Assembly: GCA_027600665.1 (NCBI GenBank)
Contig: JADGJL010000079.1
Coordinates: forward strand, 1 to 47,259
DNA length: 47,259 nt
Direction of reading: 5' to 3'
From: Irineochytrium annulatum
Lineage: Eukaryota; Chytridiomycota; Chytridiomycetes; Chytridiales; Chytridiaceae
The notes under the pieces are model-generated. The model searched no databases. It saw only the letters and a list, made by a program, of their open reading frames with translations, and had not been told where the DNA came from. Of the stretch, positions 34,416 to 45,637 are shown one piece after another. The first letter of the stretch is position 1; the number at the start of each line of letters is the position of its first letter. The position numbers and the translations under genes were made by a program.

Positions 34416-35313
34416 TCCACTCCTTCAATAATTGGTTGCTACCGTCTATTCTGAGCCAACACCATACTCTTCTCGACCGTACTTCGTCACCTTGTCGTCT
34501 GCCACCGGCTTGCAACCTCCTTGATCGTGTCAAAGGCATCAAGGTCACGCCCCAGACTGCTCAGAATGGCGGCTTTCCTCTTCGTCCAAGTTGGCCCAAC
34601 GTAATCGACGCGATCATGTCTTCAAGCGCCTTGTCGTTCTTGTTGGTCTTCATGCTGCAGACGGGCGCGATGCCGGTTTTCGGGTCGAGCGCGATGCCTT
34701 TGAATATAGGGCTCCCGCACCTCCCAGTCACCCTACGACAATCGTCAGATTGTAGACGTCCTGATCATCGCAGGCGCGATACTGCATCCGAGGTCTGCGG
34801 CAAAAGCACCCATCGCACCTTGTTGAACGACCATTGACAGCCGCCTTGTGCGCTGGCGCCTGCTTGGTCTCTTTTGTCCAGGAAATAGGTGGGGATAACA
34901 AGGGTGGAAGGTGTCCATGCTATGAGTATTTACTTGATTAAGGCTGCATTTTAGTTGTCGCTAGAGGTACAAGTACGCAACCGCTGGCGCTAGTCGTAGT
35001 CGCGACGCTCGCGATGGTCGTGGTATCATGGCCGCGATGGGCATCACAACGAGGACCGTGAAATGCGGTGGGATGGCGGCATAGTGGAGGACTTGCATTC
35101 ATGAAGTCGATCCCCTTCTCGGCCGTCGCTAAAAAAAAAATTTGGCACCAACAGACCCACCACTGGCCAAAGTGCTGGTATTCTTGCACACTAATGAATC
35201 CGACAAGGGCTACTGATGACCGCGACTGCCAATGATCATACGCCTAAACGATGCCAAGGCGCGTGGGACTTCTTCCAACGATTTTACATCACAGGTGTCG
35301 TTGTATGTTATCA
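34416..35313. other. Stretch with coding-like fragments but no resolvable gene
   Basis: On the minus strand, about 34600-34730, one frame reads IFKGIALDPKTGIAPVCSMK and NDKALEDMIASI. A second frame nearby reads DYVGPTWTKRKAAILSSL with RDLDAFDTIKEVAS. Neither is joined by plausible splice sites to a start codon. The piece at about 34938-35189 is Thr/Ser-rich without a domain. These may be pieces of a small gene with missed introns or decayed sequence. I cannot name a family. Confidence 0.3.
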
Positions 35314-38300
35314 TTATCTTCTTCCTTTCGATTTATTATCGTATTTCCTCCCAGCAAAATTTATAATCAATACACAAAACTTTCGACTGCAAATGCCCTT
35401 CCTCTGCTTGTCGTGATATAGCGACGGTCCTCCCTCCAGACACGTACCTGTAGACGAAGTCGAAGGTGGGGTAGAGGATAGTCGTGTAGATGTAACTAAA
35501 GTACAAGTCTTCATACGCTAAACCAACTGCTCGTAAACGCTCGTGAACGCCGCATTCGCAGACCAGCGCCGAGGCGTTATCGCCGACGCCTCCAAAAAAC
35601 AAAAACGAAAAACAAAGACCCTGGCTCGTGACGACGACGACGCGGACGCGGTCATCAGGGTCCATCTTCTCACAAGCCTGTGTGCACCTTTTAGTTCGAA
35701 GATCACACCTTCCCTCAACGGCGTTCTCCCGAAGCGAGAAACAGGGTAGAGCGTACCGTAACGAGGTGTCCATGAACTCTGCTTCAAAAGTAACGGTCAG
35801 GAGGATGCCCCAATACCCGGCAATGGAGGTCTCCGCTTTCCTAGTCTCGGCTCCTGTCGGTCAACGGCGGTTTCGATGTGGCGAGGGATATTCCCTACCA
35901 CCTTGTTCGCCAAGTAGTTGTTGATCAGGAGCGTAACGCCAGGCGATGTTGCAAACGGCATCTTCTGAAATTGTGACAAGTATGTCAAAACGAGCATAAG
36001 AACGTTCAAATGTTCAACCATGAGCTCGGCCTTGGTGTCCTTTGGGCTTGTGATCTCCGGTAGCCTCCGAGGGTTCTTATATGCGAAGAAATTTTGGAGC
36101 TTTCGCTATCAAAGCATCCCCGCGATTAACGACCTTTTTGTTGCATGCCTTACCTCGTGAGATTCTCTCGTTTGCACGTCCCATTCGTATATGGTGTTTG
36201 ATGGTGCCGGCGAGTGTTGCCTCGGTGATCGTCCCGGGGCGTTGGAATCTCGGTCCGATTCCGAGCTGGCGTCGCTAAGCAAGTTCTTGTATCCGCGACG
36301 GTAAAAATTTCGCAGCCGCTGAAATGGATCTGCGTATATCTATTAGACCGCCCGTCGCGTCTGCATATTACGCTCAACATACCGTTTACAGCGTCCCTCC
36401 GGTGAATCATCTGCAACATCTGCCGATCTCGCTGCCTCTTCCGCTCGAGAGCCTGCTGTGCCTTCATCGTGGCAAGGTTCCACTTCTCGGTGTGAACGGC
36501 CTCAAGCCTCTTCTGCGCCTCCTCCTCCTCCGCCAGCGCCCGCTTGGCCAGGTACGTCCTCAACGGGTCAAAGTCGACCAACATCGGGTCGAATTGGGCC
36601 AGCGGCGGCAGGGCCTCGTGCCGGAACGTAGAATTCGTCTTAAAGTTCATCCATCCCTCGCCGTTCTCCTCCCGCACGAGGTTGACCTCGACAGGCCCAT
36701 CTTCCTCTATCACGCTGTTATGATGTGGACCCGCCTCTCCCTTGGCGCCACTGTAGGTGTTTAGGAAGGCCTTGGTCGAGTGTCGCCGTTGCCGTCGGAA
36801 AGCTCGGGGATCGATGTTGTTGTAGTGGTGTAGTTGCTCGTCCTTTAAGTAATCTATCATGCTATCCTCATATGCATCCTCTTTCATATCTGAGAGCCAT
36901 TCGAGCAAAGACGTATCTACATAACAACATTACACGATGCCAAAATGTGTAATTCAGACCGTCAAGATCCGCAAACTCCTCCCGATGCTCCTTTTTTATC
37001 TGTTTCAGCTTCTTTATCAACTTCCGCGTTCGATAACCTAGCGGGCAATTCGTTAGCGGGAGGTACCACTACCCGCATGTGTGACAATACCTCGGAAGAT
37101 AGATTGAATCTTTAAAGCGGCAGCTTGTTGAACGACATCCCTCTTCTGATGCTCTCTTGCCAGGATTACTCGCACCCACCGCTGTATATACATCGCAGCT
37201 GCACAATAAATGTCCCGTTATACAATTAAGAAACGGCATTCACGAGAACTAAAACTGTCCACCACGCACCTCCCCTTTGTACTAGAAAATCAGTACGCGC
37301 CAAGTACCGCCTGGCGCACGCCTGTATGTATATAACATGCCAAACGTCGACCGTTGACGCTAAGTCCTCGGCTATCGCCACAGTCGCCATGTCACTGAAC
37401 GCATATTTGTAAGATAACAAGTAGCAGGATGTAACTGCCACACCTGCTAGGCGAAAGGTGTTTCCCAAGAGTGATGACATCCATGAGGTACTGTTGTAGC
37501 ATCCCCGTAAGCCACTGTATGCGATTCTCCAGCGACGTCTGCGACTCCAGCTTCCCTTCAAAAATTGTGTCGGGGTTGCCGGCAAGGTAGGCAAGATAGG
37601 GCTCGTAGAAGGGGCCCATGAAAGATTCAAGCACCTGCGTATATAAGTGTTTAGCATGTCCCTCCGCGACAACCCGCAGTAGATTCTACCTGAATCTGTT
37701 GTTGGTTATTCCTCTTAAACTCCTCCCATTGCTCCTCGACTGTTTGTCGCCTAAAACATAGTAAGCATTCCCTGTTCAATAGGTAAACGCTCTTACTCCT
37801 CTTCGGAAAGCATGACCTGTCGCTTATAGTATCGGGCGCAGTCTTTTACGATAGCCGCCACCTTCAAAGGCGAATGCATCTTGAACTTTGCTTTTCTCGG
37901 GATCATCCCTTTGTGGTACAGATTAAGGTTGATCTCGTTGAGAACCTGCACGCTATGTTAATTCCACACGAACGACAATTCAACCAAGAGGCGTGAACAA
38001 CAATAAAACAACGACGGATACCTTTAACTCCTTAAACAGCGCGCACACGGTCGTGAAGAAATCCCGGTGATGAATGATGGGGTTTCCCGAAATATCCAGA
38101 ACCTCTAGCTCTTGGCAGGCAGCAAGTGCATACAAATCCCTTACATCTAACGTCGTGTCAGAAAATCACCGTTAGGATACATTTCTGCCCCACCATTGAT
38201 TTTATTGTTCGCAATCGAAATCTCCCTCAAAAACGGGCACATCGACAGCGGCTCAACGTTCTCGATTAAGTTGTCATCCACCCTCAGGATCCTCAGCCTC

Positions 38301-41122
38301 GGCAACCACGACATGACGTTCAACCTCTTGATGGAGTTGTACTGCATGTTTAGGACGAGTAGCATGACGTTGTGGATGTCCGGGATGGACGAGTAGCCGT
38401 TGCCGGCGATGCCGAGGTATTGGAGGACGGGGCACTTCGCGAGACAGTCGATGCCGCCGTTGCCGATGTGCGTCTTTGAAAGGTCGAGGTAGAGGAGGTT
38501 GGGAAGAAGCTCGATCATGGAGAAATCCTCGATCTATTGAACCGTATCAGCTGAGGAATTTAAAGAAAAATCATCATCGCACATTCGTCGAAGCTAATTC
38601 CAGTATTTGAAGTGTCTCGCTGGGGCCGAGAACGTCCAGGAACGCTATAGGGTTGTCGCTCAGGTCAAGATGGATAAGATCCGCGCATCTTTGAACGCTC
38701 TACATGCCCACGTCGCTTAGTAAGGTTTTTGTGTCCGAGCACTGTTTACCTGAACGGCTCTGATTTGATTGCTATTTGCAGAAAGAAATTTTACGCCGTC
38801 GAATGGGGAAAGGTCGAGGTTGGTCATTTTGTTACGCTTTGAGATTATAGGTTAAGAGCTAGTTACAAATGTAAGAATGCTCACATTTAAAGATAATGAC
38901 ACCAGTTGATTCAGGAACTCAACACCACGAACATTGGCTATCTGATTCCCATCCAAATTTAAATACATCAGGTGCGTGGCGGGCTTCAGGTATGGTATCT
39001 AATTTCGTTCTCAGCTCATATTCTGCCGAAAAAAAAAAAATTGCAATGCTACCTTTGTAAGGTTTTTATCAACAGCTTCATAACAAATCAAATCCTCCAC
39101 ATCGACGCCGCCCTTCCCGGGGTTCTGTTTCTCGCAATTGTCCTTCAGCAGGTTCACCTCGAACAGCCTCTGAGCCTCCTCCGCCTGAAGCTTCGCACGC
39201 AGCTCGTACTCCTTATTGTCCTTCTTCTTCGCAAGCTGACTGCTCTCCGCCTCCAGATCGGCCTTCAGAGCCGCGACGGCCCTATCCAACTCCGTCTCCT
39301 CCGCCCGCAGGTGGTCCAGCTCCTTCGCCACTTCCCCATGCCGCCTCTTCTGATCCGCCAGCCTCCCATCCATGACCCCGACCCTGGCCGCGCCTGCCTC
39401 CGTTGCGCTCTTGTATTTCTCAATCAACCTCATGGCCTTATGCAGAAGCGCGTGCGCGCGGTCCTTCTCCTTCTCAAACGCGACCTTTGCCACGACGGAA
39501 AGCCAATGCAGGATCTGCCTGCACCGGTCCTCGAGCTCGCGGACCTTCATCTTAGTCGCCCTTAGCGCCCTGCGCTGGTTTCCCATTGAGGATCGCACGG
39601 ACTCGATCTTAAGCGCGAGCGGTGCCTGCTTGTCAGCCTCGGCCTTCAGCGCAAGCTGAAGGGACTGGTGCTCCATCTTCAGGTTGCGCTCCAGCTGCGC
39701 CAGCTCCTCATGCTGTTAAGGCTCGTCAGCGCATCGACGTGTACGTTTGCAGCCCTCTCACCTCCTCATCATATCCGTCAGTAGCGACAGATGATGCCCT
39801 CCCATGCATGGTCTTCTCCATCGGCTGCCCCTCCGGCACCATCCCACCATCACTCCCCTGCGTCGGCGGCGGCGGGTCTCTTAGCAACGAAATTTCGGAC
39901 TCCATCCTCGACCCGTCCTGCCCACCGCCAATCCTATGCAGGTTATTGTTGTCATCCGTCAGCGCGGCGCTCGATGCGGCTCTGCTGATGCCGTTTAGCT
40001 CGTCTGCTAGCGACTGGCTAATCTGCCTCGCGATGGCTAGCTTTGGGTTCTCGGCCTTTGGCGGGAGGACGATGTTGTCGATGTCGTGGTCCCGGGAGGC
40101 CGCCGCCCGGGAGACGATCTTGGGCTTCTCCATCTTCTTCTTCTGGGCCGGCGGGCGACGGAGCTCCATCTGGCTCCTTTCATCCATGAGCGAGTTCAAA
40201 AGCGACGACTGGCTGCTGTGCTCCTGATCAAGCTGCTTTAACCGCTGATCGAGCAGCTCCTTCTCCCTCTTCAGCTCCTCCGGTAGCTCAAAGTCATCAT
40301 CCGACGCGTCGCTGTCAACCCCGTTCACGCTGCCGTTGTCCACCGTGGCGTAGCTCCCGGTGATAGATGCCGTGTACGACGACGCGCCCTTCATGACCCT
40401 CTTCGCGGTCGTCGCGACCGATGACACCTCGCTAGCGGCATCCCCGTTGCCCTCGCCTTCCCTCAACGCCATAGTCCCCTCGGAGCCCGCGAGCAATCGC
40501 GACGACCCGTGATGCGAAGATCTGTTCTCCCCCTCCACTGACGCCCCCGGCGCGAAGGACAAGGGTCGGGTCTGTATCGGTGTGAAGTCGAAGGGTTCGC
40601 CAGAATCATCCGCCTGAGCTTCCATGCCTTCACCATCCTCATCTTCGTCCTGCAGTTGGAGGCCGGATGGCCGCCTTTCGCCCAGGGACTTCATAAGGTC
40701 CGACCAAGACTAAGCCCCGGAGAATCAGAATTGTGCACAGCAACGGTCGGAAATAGCAAGCGCAGCTGCATCCGTACCTCCATCGACTCTATTCCTCCGT
40801 TCTGGTCCTGCTCCGGCAAGGAGTAGTCCGCGCTCGTCAAGTCGAACCGAGACCCAACCTCCTCGTCCCGCTCCCCACCAGCCCCGGCCACAGACACCGA
40901 CCGATCTGTCCCAAATCTGGATCCGCCCCCGGAATCGCCGGCCGCATCGGCATCCGCACGGTATGGGTCCAAGTCGTCCCCCTCGGCGTGAGTCTCCTCG
41001 TCGGGCGGCAATTGCTTCAGCTCTTCGGCAATGAGAGCCTCTACGTCGATATTGTCCTCATCGTCGTCCCCGTGCACCGGTTCGGGCTGGGGCGGGTCTG
41101 GGGCCGGATCGTCGTCGTCCAT
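35314..41122 (-). CDS. Large coiled-coil / leucine-rich-repeat / IQ protein (LRRIQ1-like), C-terminal region unrecognised
   Basis: The ATG at 41122 starts an acidic N-terminus with VEALIAEELKQL, similar to the start of LRRIQ1, a protein of ciliated cells. A long Ser/Asp-rich linker with LDQRLKQLDQEHSSQSS leads to a coiled coil (about 39720-39070; for example ELDHLRAEETELDRAVAALK). Leucine-rich repeats follow (about 38970-38160), with HLMYLNLDGNQIANV, LIHLDLSDNPIAFL, LLYLDLSKTHIGNGG and LRILRVDDNLIENVEPLS. Downstream are IQ motifs: YIQACARRYLARTDFLVQR, YIQRWVRVILAREH and ALKIQSIFRGYRTRK. Further exons continue in phase with EFADLDG, LEWLSDMKEDAYEDSMIDYL, then LQNFFAYKNPRRLPEITSPK, VEHLNVLMLVLTYLSQFQ and LLINNYLANKVVGNIPRHIE. 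About 20 exons. The coding end is uncertain: one continuation stops at 35797, another reaches TAA at 35314-35316. The last 800 residues match no family I know. Confidence 0.75.
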
Positions 41123-42044
41123 CGCATGCGATTTCTCACGATGTCAAAACCACCTTGACGATCATAGTAATCCCTCGAAGAGGATGCAAGTCGTTATCTG
41201 CCAATTCGCATCGTCGCAGTGTCCTGATCGAGAATTACAAGATCGTGGATAGAAAGAGAACACGTTTCGTTTATTCTCCCCCACGAGTCCTTTAGCAACA
41301 AAGCGGCCCGACGGCGTCTTACGAAATGCCTGACGCGCTATGCTACCTTGTTCAGCGCTTTGATCTGCTCACCTGTTCGATCAGCTCTTGAGAGCTGGGA
41401 TTATTAATTTTTTTAAGGCCAAATCTGCTCTTAGCTGTGGACTGGGGCAGGAGTTTCCAACGAGCAGGACCTTAACGGAAGGTGGTCTTCAGTCGGTGTC
41501 TCCCATCCAAAGGTGCAAAATACTTCATTGGACAAGGTCTTTACCCGGGAAGTAGGGCTTGATGGGAGGCTAGTGCTTGTATAAGAACAAATGCAGACGC
41601 GACTTCCTTACATCTTGTTCCGCGAAATCAAGTGTTGCCCGTATGTTACCTTCGCATTTTCTAAGAAGCAAAGAGTCGCTCACCAAGATGCATACGCCGA
41701 CAATTTTTCTTTCCCGGAGCTGGAAGCAAGATCAACCGGATTTCAACGCTGGCAATCCCGAGAAACCCTACGAGCATCCGGTGGATTTACGTCTGCTCCG
41801 AAAATAGCTGCAGAGTTCCTTCGAAGTCGTGAAAGCTATTTTTGACATGCCTCTCAGCTCAAAATACTTCATCGACCTTGGGGCTTCTCACGCATCGCCA
41901 GGGCAGCTTCCCGGTTTATTTTACTCTGCGAGCTGCGACTGGGTCTCATCGCGGAAAGGGCATCGTCGTTGCTGCCATCGATCCTCCCGTCATCTTCAGT
42001 CATCCGCCCACCTGTCACTCGCGATCATATCCTCGGCCGGCACG
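41123..42044. promoter_or_regulatory. Divergent region between the LRR-IQ gene and the zinc-finger gene
   Basis: About 920 bases lie between divergent start codons. The part from 41847 to 42044 is open in phase with the zinc-finger gene and has an ATG at 41847, but its translation is unlike a protein domain and is more likely 5' leader. No specific site is supported. Confidence 0.4.
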
Positions 42045-43694
42045 ATGGATCTCCTCTCCTCCGACCTCTTCGCCCCGACAGAGCAGGATGGGAACTCGTT
42101 CAATAGCTTCTTTGGCGACGACCTCAACCTCCTTCCGTTCGGCTCCTTCAGCACATTCAGTACGCAGGTGCCCCTCTGCAGCAGTCCTTTGATGGAGTTC
42201 GGCGCCAGCGACACTGCCAAAGGCGGAGCGGTGAAGCGGACCGAGGCCAGTCCGCCGACGTCGCCGGCGCTGTCCACGCACTCGCAGATATCCGCCACGT
42301 CCCTCTTCTCCACCGGGGCCAGCTGCGGCGTACCGACACGGCTCGTGAACCGCAACCCGCAGAGCCGGCAGCCCTTTCAGCACAAGTCGTCGAAATTGGA
42401 CACTATCTGCTCTACCTCGACCGATGGCTACAGCTTGGGGCCTCGTCAACTTCCCTCAATCCAAACCTCTCCTCCGGACGCCATCATAAAGTGCGAATCA
42501 TCTGACATCGTTTCTGGGCCGTCTCTGCTCGAGCAGCAGGAAGCCGAAGACCTCTTGCTGCAACTGTCCATGAATCTCGACCAACTTGTCGCCGGCGTCA
42601 CAAACAATCCCACCGGCTTCGTTCCCACAGGCACGTCTACCGGTAGCGCAAACACCAGCGGCGCGGACTTCATGGCGGACATCACGGATCTGATGAACTT
42701 GGACGACTTCGCCGTCGACCACGACATTGTCTTGCCGGACTCCCACATGGCACCCCACTCCATCGCGCCCCTCTACCCAAACCCGAGCCAGTGCTACCAG
42801 ACGTCAGAGCTCCTCCCCGCCTTCGACTTTGATGGCCTCGACCTCGGTCTCCACCAGCACACCATCGCGCACCGTCAAGCCCTCCGCCACCCGGAACACG
42901 TGCCCATCACCGCCATCAGCAACGCACCCCGCCCCGGGATGAGCATCACCACACCATCACCCTTCTGCGCATCCACGCACAATAAGCGCCCACGCCAGTC
43001 CTCCTCGCCGTCGCTCGACGACGACAGCTTCAAGCGCACACATCTCCCCACGCGTCTGGAAATCAACACCTCCTTCGCCACGCCGGCAAATCGACCCCGA
43101 GACCCGGCGTCATCCTTTCCTACCCCCGTCTCCGCGACCCGCGCGCCTCCCTCCAACGCCACTCGCGCAGCTTGCCTCCCCTCCCCGCGCACCTCCGTCA
43201 CCTACACCTCCTCCAAGCCCTATCAACATCACACGCCTACGTCGTCGGCCGGCTCATCACCATCGTCCTCCCTCCCGTCACCGCCACCGAACGCGGCGCT
43301 TCCCTCGCTCAAGAGGATGTCGTCGTCGTCTTCCCCGCCGCCCGCATCGGCGATGACACCCGTAAGGGTCGGCGGCCGGATCCCCGAGCAGCAGAAGGAG
43401 CGCGTGTACGCGTGCCAGAGTTGCCCGGCAGCGTTCAGGAGGAGCCACGATCTGAAGAGGCATACGAGGAGCTTGCACACGATGGTGAAGCCGTTCAGAT
43501 GCGTTAGGTTTGTAATCTCTCTCGGGGATTTCGTCCAACTGTTTTTTTTCTAAACAATTGCATGCAGCTGCACAAAGTCGTTCTCGAGAATGGACGCCTT
43601 GAAGCGCCACGTTGGCAGGCCCAACAGCGCCTGCTTCGTCGACATCGCGAACGGCGCGCCGCTTGTTGTGCCTCCTAGCGAAGAGGACCTTTGA
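42045..43694 (+). CDS. C2H2 zinc-finger transcription factor (Msn2/4-like architecture)
   Basis: The ATG at 42045 opens an acidic, Phe/Leu-rich start (MDLLSSDLFAPTEQDGNSF) that could serve as an activation region. About 400 residues of Ser/Pro/Thr-rich sequence follow with acidic patches (MADITDLMNLDDFAVDHD). At the C-terminus is one complete C2H2 finger (YACQSCPAAFRRSHDLKRHT, then RSLH) and a linker KPFRCV. A single intron (GTTTGTAATC ... ATGCAG) interrupts the second finger, which completes as SCTKSFSRMDALKRHVGR with a final Cys in PNSAC, so it is C2HC-like. Paired C-terminal fingers behind a long disordered region are typical of fungal stress regulators such as Msn2/4. Target genes are unknown. 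TGA is at 43692-43694. An in-frame ATG at 41847 is an alternative start. Confidence 0.85.
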
Positions 43695-45563
43695 GCGAAC
43701 TGACTGTTGACGGGGATTGCTTGAGTTGGACATTTCGCCATTTCAATTTCTCCATCCCTATCAGCCACTTTCGTTTCCTTGCGATGCTTTTTTGCTGGCT
43801 GAAAATGGGCGAAGGTGTATCTACGCGATGACTTGGGATCTAATTGCGGTGACCTTAACTGTCAACACTTTGCCCTTATATATGCCACATAACACCCTAT
43901 GAATACGACCATCCCTTTGCACCTTGCGTTTTTTTACAATACGTATGTAATGCTTCGACATTTCGCCCTTGCCTTCACTGATGCACGTTCTCCTTCCCGC
44001 TGAGTTCAATATTTGCCCCTTCGGCCATTCGTCTCTTTTTGCGTGCCTTTTCGACCCGTTTGATGAGTCACCTGCGTCTCATTCTACTCCCCTGTAACCA
44101 AGTTTTTTCACAACTTAGAAACAATGTCTATACCTCCTGCTGCGTTCTTCCGTTGAAGGTTGCCTTCCGTTTTTGATTACATTTTTTCTCTCGTTCGTGT
44201 CACTCTTAGTGCTGGCGCTGGATCATGTAATGAAAATCGAAAGTAAAAATATTACAAAAAAAACAACAGCAATGAAGAGTGGTCGCATGGTTGGAGTAAG
44301 TAGTGACATATTGAGCCTCTTAAGCATTAGACATACCAAAATCCTTAACGCTGGTTCCAACCCTTCGGCAGATCGTTTCGGTGACTGATGATGGCTTGTT
44401 CTCGGCCCAATACTGCGACCGGTGGGTTTTTTTTTTTTTTTTTTTTGGAAGGTAAACAATGCCACGAGGCGCGACGCGCATTTCGCCGTTTAATTCGAAC
44501 CCACAAACACTTGTTCATGCTTGCTAAGCCGCGTACTGGAAGGTGACGAAAGCGAGACCTCATCGTTTGAAGTAGAATGTATCGTCCGTCTGGACGTGTT
44601 TATGATGTTTAATCGAAAAAGCGGTTCGACCGCGCGAGAAAATAACAGGTTCTGTAACGGAACTTTATGGACGTCTTGTTCCCTATCTTCGGGCCACCTG
44701 CAAGGAACATCCACACCAAATAACTTACACAAACTGAATTGATGTCGCGTTGAGGAGATGTTTATTTCGTGGTTCCCATCTGTTTTTTGAAAAATGTAAA
44801 TGCATGTTGACTCAACGGACAAGATCTCGCCGAATGGTCGGCTGCTCTCCCTGCTGCTGGAGGCTCACCCTGCTGCTCAGCACACGGGCTCGCGGTCAGC
44901 CGTCCCACCCGGAGTGAATCTCCAGTGGTGCCTTCTCCAGCCGAGCTCATGGCTCGGCCGCTCGCGTCTTCCGTCCGGCACCAACCTGCAGACGTGTGCG
45001 AATGGTCATGAGCGCGGTCAATCTCATGGAATGAAGGGAGGACAGGCCGCCCGAAATTTGACTATTCGACTATCAGCGCGCAACGGCGTGGCTTCCACTG
45101 AAACCGTCCCCCGTGCATTGCACGCAGGCGTCGAAAGAAGAAAAAAGATAAACCCTTGACTGCATTAATCAAATTTCCTGCTCCGATTTTCTCTCCGTCA
45201 GCACCGAGCGGCATCCCCAGCCTCAGCGGTCTGACGCCGATCCGCTCAAAAGGAAACTCGACTTCTGGTCCTGCCCGCCTACAACGACTTCCTCGCCCCT
45301 CCCCCGTCGTCGTCCCGACACCGTCCTAGGCTGGCCTCGAAACCCCCCTGCAAGCAACTTCGGGTGCGGCCGGGATCCGACCAGCCGAACAGCGCGACTT
45401 TGAGCGACGAAACACTCCTTCCTCTCCGTGCTCCATCCCCTCCCAGCTCAAACCACACTTCCCCGTCGTCGGCCGAAGTCCAGCATTCGGAGCCGCCCGT
45501 TTCTGCTCCATTCGCCCATCCGAGCACTGCCCCCATTAGCCGTCGTTCTCCGCCGCGACTGCA
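43695..45563. other. 1.9-kb gene-free region with a poly(T) tract
   Basis: Between two probable regulatory genes on the same strand I find no supported coding sequence. It starts with AT-rich 3' flank (43700-44300). A run of 20 T lies at 44427-44446. The last 400 bases (about 45170-45563) are C-rich and pyrimidine-rich with few purine tracts, and look like a long 5' leader of the SAP-domain gene. No tRNA or other structured RNA could be folded by eye. Confidence 0.4.
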
Positions 45564-45601
45564 ATGGACACCGCATCTTACCTCCAGGACCCGTCGTTGA
45601 T

Positions 45602-45637
<36 letters not shown>

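Noticed and set aside
34277..34837. Plus-strand open frame of 186 codons over the Gemin2 5' end
   Set aside because: It begins without an ATG and lies antisense to the well-supported Gemin2 N-terminal exon. No domain is visible.
41829..42044. N-terminal extension of the zinc-finger protein
   Set aside because: The frame is open with an ATG at 41847, but the residues look like translated leader (Arg/His/Ser-rich, no acidic pattern) and the ATG at 42045 starts a typical activation-domain sequence.
44427..44446. T20 tract as evidence of a retroposed element
   Set aside because: No target-site duplication or element body can be seen on either side; it is more likely a simple repeat.
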